From positions 15,253 to 79,252 of the forward strand of contig CAYTSD010000001.1 of NCBI GenBank assembly GCA_964440495.1: 64,000 bases of DNA. The letters run 5' to 3'. Below, one piece after another: positions 58,030 through 64,000 of this stretch. Both the position numbers and the translations under genes were made by a program. Below the pieces are notes generated by a model. That model searched no databases and had not been told where the DNA came from. It worked only from the letters and a program-made list of their open reading frames with translations. The stretch comes from Benthortus sp964440495. GTDB taxonomy: Archaea; Thermoproteota; Nitrososphaeria_A; Caldarchaeales; Wolframiiraptoraceae. Position 1 is the stretch's first letter. Each line of letters opens with the position of its first letter.

Positions 58030-58757
58030 TTCCAGACACACTTCTCTACAGGATAATTATTGCAGCCGCCGTTATGACGTTGGCATACCTTTTCAGCAGG
58101 TATCTTAGAATGTATCTTAAGAAGATTCTCTCAAAGTTTGGGGCAGACTTCGCTGCAAAGTTCTCCGAGGTAACGAGGTACTTCATACTTATTCTCGGCG
58201 CAGTAGTCTCCTTCAGCATACTCAGTCTAGATATAATGGTTATATCGATAATCCTCGGAGGAATATTCATACTAACCCTCATAAGCGTTAGAGACATCCT
58301 CCTAAACATGGCAGCTGAAATCTATCTAAGAGTCAGAAAACCATTCGATGAAGGTGACTGGATAAGGGTTGCGGAGCTTGAGGGTAGGGTGAGAACAATA
58401 GGCAGCCTCGACACGGAGATCGTCGCATCCGAGGGAGAGAGAATAATAATCCCGAACTCAGTCTTCCTAAACCATCCAATAATAAACAAGTCCCAGGCAA
58501 TCGCAACCTACGTAGACGTGAAGCTCATCTTCCCTGAAATATCCATAGGTAAGGTTGAGTCTACTGTTAGGAACGCTCTCAGGGAGATAAGGCCAGAGCT
58601 TCTAGGAGAACCAGAGATACTGTCAATAAATGAGAAGGATAACAGAGTTGAAGTAGTTGTGACGCTTCCAATCGTGAATCTGAAGAAACTTAGATGGCTG
58701 ATAAACAGGCTCTCAAAAGAGTTCTATAGGCAGGGAATAGAAGTTGAAATCGAGTAA
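58026..58757 (+). CDS. mscS: Small-conductance mechanosensitive channel (MscS family)
   Basis: 243 residues. Two or three N-terminal membrane segments lead to a pore-helix region and then the conserved beta domain with VRKPFDEGDWIRVAELEGRV and GERIIIPNSVFLNHPIIN. The length is close to minimal MscS channels. It would release solutes on hypo-osmotic shock. Start ATG overlaps the TrkA-N stop (ATGA); the 3' end overlaps the phosphatase gene by 14 bases. Confidence 0.9.
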   Translation: MIPDTLLYRIIIAAAVMTLAYLFSRYLRMYLKKILSKFGADFAAKFSEVTRYFILILGAVVSFSILSLDIMVISIILGGIFILTLISVRDILLNMAAEIYLRVRKPFDEGDWIRVAELEGRVRTIGSLDTEIVASEGERIIIPNSVFLNHPIINKSQAIATYVDVKLIFPEISIGKVESTVRNALREIRPELLGEPEILSINEKDNRVEVVVTLPIVNLKKLRWLINRLSKEFYRQGIEVEIE

Positions 58758-59415
58758 AATCTTCGCAGCAGACTTAGATGAAACACTGACCCATGGAGGC
58801 GAATCTAGGATAGAGGAAGATGTGAAGAAAGCCCTACTAAAACTGAGAAACAATGGGTGGCTACTTGTCTTAGCAACGGGTCGAGATAAACCCTACCTCA
58901 TGAAGAGGGAAGATATAGAAAACATCTTCGATGCCTGGATTATGGAGGGCGGCCTCTCAATATATATCCCCTCGCAGAATATCTACAAAGTATTCGTTAC
59001 AAGCCAGTGGATTAGCTTCATAGAAAGTCTGAGAAAGACAGGCTTCGTTAAGCCGAAGGAAAACACCGTAACCTTAAGGAGGGAGAATATAGAAGAGGTG
59101 AAGAGAATTGCTGAAAAGTTTCAGATAGATGTAAGCTTCAGAGATAATAAGGGGACGATAATGCTTCTGCCGAAGGGTGTTAACAAGGCTTACGCTCTCC
59201 ACAAATTAATGGAGATACTCGGCGTAGACGGACCTATAGCAGTTGTAGGGGACTCCGAGATAGATCTTGAACTCTTCGAGGAAGCCGATTTCAGCGTCGC
59301 GGTAGCCAACGCGGAGGATCAGATAAAGGCTAAAGCAGATTACGTGACTAGGGGAGCGGATGGTGAAGGAGTGGTTGAAGCGGTAGAACTGATTCTGGAG
59401 AAATTCTCAGGTTAG
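58744..59415 (+). CDS. HAD-IIB phosphatase, candidate glucosyl/mannosyl-phosphoglycerate phosphatase
   Basis: 223 residues from the TTG at 58744. Motif I is FAADLDETLTHGG, motif II is LATGRDKPYL and motif IV is VVGDSEIDLELFEEADFSVAV, with a cap domain at about 80-150, as in Cof/MPGP/sucrose-phosphatase relatives. In the operon with a GpgS-like synthase it is a natural candidate to dephosphorylate glucosyl-3-phosphoglycerate, though phosphoglycolate or another sugar phosphate is possible. Confidence 0.8.
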   Translation: MKSSKIFAADLDETLTHGGESRIEEDVKKALLKLRNNGWLLVLATGRDKPYLMKREDIENIFDAWIMEGGLSIYIPSQNIYKVFVTSQWISFIESLRKTGFVKPKENTVTLRRENIEEVKRIAEKFQIDVSFRDNKGTIMLLPKGVNKAYALHKLMEILGVDGPIAVVGDSEIDLELFEEADFSVAVANAEDQIKAKADYVTRGADGEGVVEAVELILEKFSG

Positions 59416-59424
59416 GTGAGGTTT

Positions 59425-60510
59425 ATGCGGGTTCTAATACTCGCCGACGACCTAACAGGCGCATTGGATACCGCTGCACAGTTTCCAGGAAAGGCTGTGG
59501 TTCTAGTCGACCAAGATTACCGTGTGGAGGCGGAGGTCGTGGCGGTAAGCTCTGACAGTAGGTATCTCAGCCCCCCTCAAGCCAAGAAAAAGGTAAGCGC
59601 AATCCTAGAATCTTTTCCAAAGCCAGCTCATCTATACAAGAAGGTTGACTCGACGATGAGGGGGAATGTCGGCGCAGAACTAGAAGCAGTGAAAAGATAT
59701 ACTGGAAGCAGAATCCCATTTACTCCAGCGTTCCCAGAGCAAGGTAGAGTAATCGTTGATGGAAACCTTCTAGTAGACGGTGTACCCCTCGAGGACACAC
59801 AATATGCTGAAGACCTCCCCATAAGGTCCTCAAGTATAATAGAGCTTCTCAAGGCTAACTCAACGCTTAATCCATCTTTCTGGGAGGATGGCTGGGGAGA
59901 CGTCCTAGTCTTCAGAGACATTAGAAGCAGGGAGGAGCTGCGGCAAGCATTTCGGTCAATCGTTGAGAGGGGCGCCGAGAAAGTTATGGGGGGAAGCGCC
60001 GGCCTAGCCATGGAGCTTTCAAGATATATAGGGTTAATTGAGGCTGAGAAACCATCCTCCAGGTCCCCGATACTTGTTGTTTCAGGGTCAAGGAATAAGA
60101 CGACCATAGAGCAGCTAGAGGAGCTGTCAAGGCACATAGCTGTCCATGAGGTTGGGGTAAAAGACCTGCTTGGCAGAGTGGCTGAGGCCTTGAAGAATGG
60201 CGAGGACGCGGCTATCGCATCCTATCTCGGAGGTACTTTAGACTATGGGAAATGGAGGATGCTGCCTTCTCTCGTTAAGTCTCTAACCAGCTTCATAGGA
60301 GGTATAATACTTGTCGGAGGAGAGACCACTAGGCTCATATTAACCACTCTATCAGCTAAGGCGGTAAGGATTGGCGGTTCCATCGAGGAAGGCGTTGCGG
60401 CAGGCTGGATAATAGGCGGGGCTCTCGACGGTAAACCAATAGTAACTAAGGCTGGAGGTTTCGGTCGGAGGGAGACACTTCTCAAACTCCTCAGATGGCT
60501 TAGACAATAA
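59425..60510 (+). CDS. Four-carbon acid sugar kinase family protein (DUF1537, OtnK/DtnK-like)
   Basis: About 361 residues from the ATG at 59425, preceded by AGGTGAGG; a GTG at 59416 is also in frame. LILADDLTGALDTA is the family's N-terminal signature, YKKVDSTMRGNVGAELEA follows, and the C-terminal nucleotide domain has ILVGGETTRLIL and AGGFGRRETL. Members phosphorylate threonate, erythronate or related sugar acids. A LarA-like racemase gene follows 43 bases downstream, which suggests a sugar-acid pathway. It starts 9 bases after the HAD gene. Confidence 0.85.
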   Translation: MRVLILADDLTGALDTAAQFPGKAVVLVDQDYRVEAEVVAVSSDSRYLSPPQAKKKVSAILESFPKPAHLYKKVDSTMRGNVGAELEAVKRYTGSRIPFTPAFPEQGRVIVDGNLLVDGVPLEDTQYAEDLPIRSSSIIELLKANSTLNPSFWEDGWGDVLVFRDIRSREELRQAFRSIVERGAEKVMGGSAGLAMELSRYIGLIEAEKPSSRSPILVVSGSRNKTTIEQLEELSRHIAVHEVGVKDLLGRVAEALKNGEDAAIASYLGGTLDYGKWRMLPSLVKSLTSFIGGIILVGGETTRLILTTLSAKAVRIGGSIEEGVAAGWIIGGALDGKPIVTKAGGFGRRETLLKLLRWLRQ

Positions 60511-60553
60511 TTATCAAAACAAACTCTTTTATTCCATAAGTGTTTGGAGATGG

Positions 60554-61816
60554 ATGGAGAGGAGGAGTGTGCCTGAGTATTCTCTAAAATATGGTGAGAG
60601 CGAGGTAAAGTTTACTCTACCCGAAGGCCTAGAGACCTACATAATCGAGCCGAACAGTGTGTCGCCGCTGGAAAACGTTGAGGAGCATGTGTATCAGGCT
60701 GCGTGGAGGCTGAGAGAAATAGTGAAGCCTGGTAGGAAGATAGCTTTAATAGCCGATGATATAACCCGCCCCACTCCCACATGGCAGATACTTCCACCCC
60801 TCCTCAACGCATTCAACAAGATGGGGGTTCCAGATAGAGACATACGATTGATAGTCGCCCTCGGAACCCATCGAGCCATGAGGGAAGACGAGTTAAGGAA
60901 AAAGTATGGAGAGGCTTTAGAGAGAGTTGAGGTTGTGCAGCCTGACTTCAGAGACCCGGCAAAGCTCGTGAAGATGGGAGTAATGCCGAACGGCTCACCA
61001 ATAGAAGTAAACACCGAGATAGGGAGATCTGACTTAGCCATAGGAGTGGGGATGATAACTCCACACCATGTCGCAGGCTTCTCAGGAGGTTCAAAGATAA
61101 TTCTCCCAGGAGTCTCGGGGGAGAAAACGGTTGGGGAATTCCATCTACTGAGCGCGAGACTTAGGAGAAGCTTTCTAGGCTCGGAGAGAAATCAGGTAAG
61201 AGACCTAATGGACCTAGTTGCTGAGAGAGCCAAGCTGAGAGGGTTGCTAGACGTTGTAGTAGATGGTAGAGGAAGAGTAACATGGGTGGGGGCGGGCAGC
61301 TTTCAGGAAGTCTACAGAGAAGGTGTAAAAGAGGCTAGACGGGTCTACGAGGTTAAGGCCCCGGGAAACCTAGACCTAGTGATAGCGAGCAGCTATCCTG
61401 CGGATATAGAGTTCTGGCAGGCGCATAAGTCGATTTTTCCAGCCGACATGATTCTACGTGATGGAGGAACACTCATACTTGTAACGCCGTGCCCAGAGGG
61501 AGTTGCCCAAACACATCCAGAAGTCGTTGAACTAACAGGATTAACCCCCCAAGAAATAGATGAGAGGGTGAAAACTGGAAAGACGAAAGACCCCGTGGGA
61601 GCAGCAAACTCGATGGTCTGGTCAAAGATAAGGTCAAGAATAAAGATAGTAATAGTGTCTGATGGAATAAAGGAGGAGGAAGCAAGGTCGATGGGCTTCC
61701 AATGGAGCAGCAGCCTACAAGAAGCAGTGAACCAGGAGCTAAAGAGATTCAACAAGCCGAGAATAGCTATATTGAAAAACGCTCCAGAGCTTCTTCCAAA
61801 GATAGAGGAGTCATAA
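60554..61816 (+). CDS. LarA-like nickel-pincer racemase/epimerase family protein
   Basis: 420 residues. Residues matching lactate racemase are present: ADDITRPTP, GTHRAM (H106), TPHHVAGFSGGSK (H171, H172 and K181). The Lys and His positions are those that bind the nickel-pincer nucleotide in LarA. LarA homologues epimerise many 2-hydroxy acids; next to a DUF1537 kinase, a sugar acid is a better guess than lactate. The cofactor genes larB, larC and larE are not in the window. TATA-like CTTTTATTCC (60526-60535) gives a leaderless start. Confidence 0.85.
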   Translation: MERRSVPEYSLKYGESEVKFTLPEGLETYIIEPNSVSPLENVEEHVYQAAWRLREIVKPGRKIALIADDITRPTPTWQILPPLLNAFNKMGVPDRDIRLIVALGTHRAMREDELRKKYGEALERVEVVQPDFRDPAKLVKMGVMPNGSPIEVNTEIGRSDLAIGVGMITPHHVAGFSGGSKIILPGVSGEKTVGEFHLLSARLRRSFLGSERNQVRDLMDLVAERAKLRGLLDVVVDGRGRVTWVGAGSFQEVYREGVKEARRVYEVKAPGNLDLVIASSYPADIEFWQAHKSIFPADMILRDGGTLILVTPCPEGVAQTHPEVVELTGLTPQEIDERVKTGKTKDPVGAANSMVWSKIRSRIKIVIVSDGIKEEEARSMGFQWSSSLQEAVNQELKRFNKPRIAILKNAPELLPKIEES

Positions 61817-61853
61817 AAGAATATTCATATCTCTGATTAAACCTTCTCTAACT

Positions 61854-62531
61854 GTGTTTCGTGGTCTGAGGATGTTTTTCGGTGGAAGGGAGAGACAGAT
61901 TTACGGCTCTATCGAGCGGTATGTTAGTCTTGTTCTAGAAGCCGTTAGAGAGGTTCAGAAACTCTACGACATTGTAGACACCAACGATATAAGCGGTGTT
62001 GATCTTGTTTATTCCGAGATAGATAGAAAGGAGACTGAGGCTGACGAGCTTAGGAGGATGCTTTCGGAGGAGATTTCTCAGGGAAGCTTCTTCTCACATC
62101 TACGTGAAGATCTCCTCAACCTCCTAGAAGAGATAGATAATATCGCTGACTCGGCTAAGGATGCCGTCAAGACGCTTATAGAGGCGGAGGTGAGCTGGGA
62201 GCTTCTGAGATATCTTTTCAGCCAACCTGAGATGCGGGAGTATATCAACATCTGTGTGGAGATTACGGTGAAGCTTGCTGAGGCGATTAAGGTTCTCAAG
62301 CTCAGCGGCTTAAAGGCCATACCGATTCTACGCGAGATAGAAGACCTTGAGGAGAAAGCTGACGAAGTTAAGTCGATTCTCACACGCAAGGTTCTCAGCC
62401 AAGCCGGGAAATTCGACCTCCTAAGCATACTCCAAGTAAAGGAGATGCTATACCTCCTCGACAACCTCTGCGACTCAGCCGAAGACTCATCCGACAAAAT
62501 ACTCCTCATAATAGCTAAGGGATATAGCTAA
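61854..62531 (+). CDS. DUF47/PhoU-like coiled-helix protein
   Basis: 225 residues, almost entirely helical, with conserved acidic clusters such as EREADELRR-like EIDRKETEADELRRM and LLNLLEEIDNIADSAKDA. These E/D-rich repeats are typical of PhoU/DUF47 metal-binding bundles that accompany PiT phosphate transporters. A PiT-like gene is at 31534-32445, far from here. Start is GTG 61854 or ATG 61872. Cellular role probably phosphate-related, unproven. Confidence 0.82.
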   Translation: MFRGLRMFFGGRERQIYGSIERYVSLVLEAVREVQKLYDIVDTNDISGVDLVYSEIDRKETEADELRRMLSEEISQGSFFSHLREDLLNLLEEIDNIADSAKDAVKTLIEAEVSWELLRYLFSQPEMREYINICVEITVKLAEAIKVLKLSGLKAIPILREIEDLEEKADEVKSILTRKVLSQAGKFDLLSILQVKEMLYLLDNLCDSAEDSSDKILLIIAKGYS

Positions 62532-62580
62532 CCTTCAGCTAGATAGTAAATCTTAAAAATGTATCTGCTGAAAACTCTCC

Positions 62581-64000
62581 GTGAAAAATAATTCTCCTCC
62601 CCGTAGTATCGGCCTTCTTTTGATAATCCTATTATTCTCCATCGCTATCTTATCGTCATCGACAGCCGAATCGATGAATGTATCTATAAAGAAGCCTAGC
62701 AAAGTGTATGTGGTCGGTGAAGGACTTAGCCTTCCACTAGGTGTGCGTAGAATTACAATATCTCGGGATGGGAGATATGTTGCGATACAATTTATGGATG
62801 AAAACATGAAGAAATTCTTCCTAAGATTGTATGATGTTAAACTCGATAAACATGTTTGGACGGCTGAGTTGGAGGACGCGCTTAACGATCTACAGATTAC
62901 TGATGATGGTTCTTTCATCGCAGGAATCACGAGGAACGACATTCTCTACGTCTTCAAGAGGGAGGGAGCTGAGCCATACATAAAGAGAGAGTTACCCTCA
63001 ATGATAGCTCCTCCACCAATATCGATGTCAAGTAATGGGAAATACTTGGCCCTTGCAGGTTATATTGAGAGGAAGGGTGGACGGGTTCACATCCTAATTC
63101 TAGACTTGGATAAGAAGGAGGTTGTCAAACTAATTGAAGGGGATTCCTATTTTATACATCTCTCAGAGAACGGGAAAACCTTAGTAAATTATCTTCAGCA
63201 CGAGGATTTTCATGAGATTCAGGTTTTTAGAATCTCTGAAGGAGATCTGATAAACAGATTCACCGAGAATTGGAAAGGCTCCGTAGAGTGGAGGGCTGCG
63301 ATAAGCAAGGGCAACGAGAGGCTGCTCCTAGATTATGGGAAACCTATCCAAAAATCTCCATGGTATGAGCATAAAGTCTACATGTTTGACCTGGATTCAG
63401 GCTCGATTCTGTGGTCCTATGATGCGAAGGGTTCTCCAAATATAGCGGTCTCAGGTAATGGGGAGGTTGCCGCCATAGGAGAGAAGGATGAGCTCCTGAT
63501 ACTTAATGGAGCTGATGGGAAAATTATGACTAGAATAGACTTTGCTTCCATGGGGTGGGGAGAGGGAGTCTTTAGAATGGAGTTGGATTATGGTGGTAGG
63601 TTTATCGCCTTTATACCCGGCAGAGAGGAAGGTGGACATCTAGTCACTCATCTCTACATGCTTGAAACCCCTAAGGATAGACCTATCTGGCGGACTGAGG
63701 AAGGCTTCCTCTGCCCAGCCATAGCCCTCTCAGGAGACGGAGAAACACTAGCCATAGCCTTCAAAGAATTAGGAGGACCACTATACCTACAGATCTACGA
63801 AAATATTCATGTGTCTCCCACAAAAACCATGAAGCCTACTCCCACTACCGCCAAGCAAGCATCCTCGTCAACTAAGATTATGGAGTCCACGGAGAAGACT
63901 CTTCAAGAGACGGTCCAGGAAACCGTGGAAACGGAGACCGCTGAGAAAAGAGCCGTCGACTACATCTCGATACTTGTAGCCGCGATATCCATCACTGTAG
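62581..64000 (+). CDS. Secreted beta-propeller-like surface protein, 3' end outside window
   Basis: The frame is open from the GTG at 62581 through base 64000 (473 codons). A signal-type hydrophobic stretch (about residues 11-30) is followed by repeated blades with patterns such as ISRDGRYVAI, SSNGKYLALAG and ALSGDGETLAIAF, as in WD40/PQQ-like propellers. A Thr/Ser/Lys/Glu-rich linker (about 405-455) leads to a hydrophobic segment at the window edge, probably a membrane anchor. A TATA-like TCTTAAAAAT (62551-62560) fits a leaderless GTG. Function unknown; binding or sensing at the cell surface is plausible. Confidence 0.7.
   Translation, partial: MKNNSPPRSIGLLLIILLFSIAILSSSTAESMNVSIKKPSKVYVVGEGLSLPLGVRRITISRDGRYVAIQFMDENMKKFFLRLYDVKLDKHVWTAELEDALNDLQITDDGSFIAGITRNDILYVFKREGAEPYIKRELPSMIAPPPISMSSNGKYLALAGYIERKGGRVHILILDLDKKEVVKLIEGDSYFIHLSENGKTLVNYLQHEDFHEIQVFRISEGDLINRFTENWKGSVEWRAAISKGNERLLLDYGKPIQKSPWYEHKVYMFDLDSGSILWSYDAKGSPNIAVSGNGEVAAIGEKDELLILNGADGKIMTRIDFASMGWGEGVFRMELDYGGRFIAFIPGREEGGHLVTHLYMLETPKDRPIWRTEEGFLCPAIALSGDGETLAIAFKELGGPLYLQIYENIHVSPTKTMKPTPTTAKQASSSTKIMESTEKTLQETVQETVETETAEKRAVDYISILVAAISITV

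Noticed and set aside
1..64000. CRISPR arrays, insertion sequences, rRNA genes or prophage
   Set aside because: I saw no regularly spaced repeats, transposase, integrase or rRNA motifs; the only exact long repeat noted is the 26-base pair around tRNA-Leu.

Overview
This is a gene-dense stretch (about 70 genes, almost no free intergenic space) of a chromosome from a probably thermophilic archaeon. The archaeal assignment is firm. It rests on EF-1alpha, archaeal-type S12 and S7, Alba, archaeal UMP kinase, a KaiC-like ATPase, a RadB-like RecA protein, a PIN-ATPase-KH protein, a presenilin-type GxGD protease, an archaeal prepilin peptidase, an eMtaB-type tRNA methylthiotransferase, F420-linked enzymes and a tRNA-Leu with a bulge-helix-bulge intron. 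TATA-like boxes lie about 25-30 bases before many starts. A TACK-type lineage (for example Aigarchaeota/Caldarchaeales or Bathyarchaeia) seems likely, but no marker here decides it.

Layout. 1-6.3 kb: 3' part of PEP synthase, a small methyltransferase-like gene and a rearranged str region (S12, HD hydrolase, inverted S7, EF-1alpha), then UMP kinase and tRNA-Leu. 6.5-9.3 kb: SCP2-type thiolase with an LLM flavin/F420 oxidoreductase, and a HAD phosphatase. 9.4-15.0 kb: one tightly overlapping operon of MoxR ATPase, DUF58, a DUF4129-like protein, envelope proteins and a 44-residue membrane microprotein. 15.0-24.5 kb: PIN-ATPase-KH, a small membrane protein, RadB-like protein, glutamate dehydrogenase, phosphoribosyltransferase, eMtaB-like methylthiotransferase, a membrane/NapH-like ferredoxin pair and ThiI. 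24.5-36.3 kb: iron alcohol dehydrogenase, F420-NADP reductase, presenilin homologue, Trm112, Alba, NnrD, prepilin peptidase, KaiC-like ATPase plus primase-like protein, PiT permease, an NnrE fusion with a decayed second half, and several small membrane or accessory genes.

36.3-55.2 kb holds the most striking region. A BMP-type nucleoside ABC transporter is followed by a hydantoinase/dihydropyrimidinase, an F420/LLM oxidoreductase, an SsnA-like and a second amidohydrolase, MocA, XdhC, a three-subunit xanthine-dehydrogenase-type molybdenum hydroxylase, a YgeW-like carbamoyltransferase and carbamate kinase. Together they could import purine nucleosides or bases, deaminate and hydroxylate them, open the ring and recover ATP from carbamoyl phosphate. 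The set parallels the anaerobic purine/uric-acid island of E. coli (xdh/yge/yqe/ygf/ssnA) and may be an archaeal version with different substrate chemistry.

55.3-64 kb: a GT-C-like membrane protein, then an overlapping osmoadaptation-like operon (glucosyl-3-phosphoglycerate synthase-like, TrkA-N, MscS, HAD phosphatase), a DUF1537 sugar-acid kinase with a LarA-like nickel racemase homologue, a DUF47/PhoU-like protein, and the start of a secreted beta-propeller-like surface protein that runs off the end. No insertion sequence, CRISPR array or rRNA gene was seen. Family names come from recognised motifs and recall; no database search was possible.
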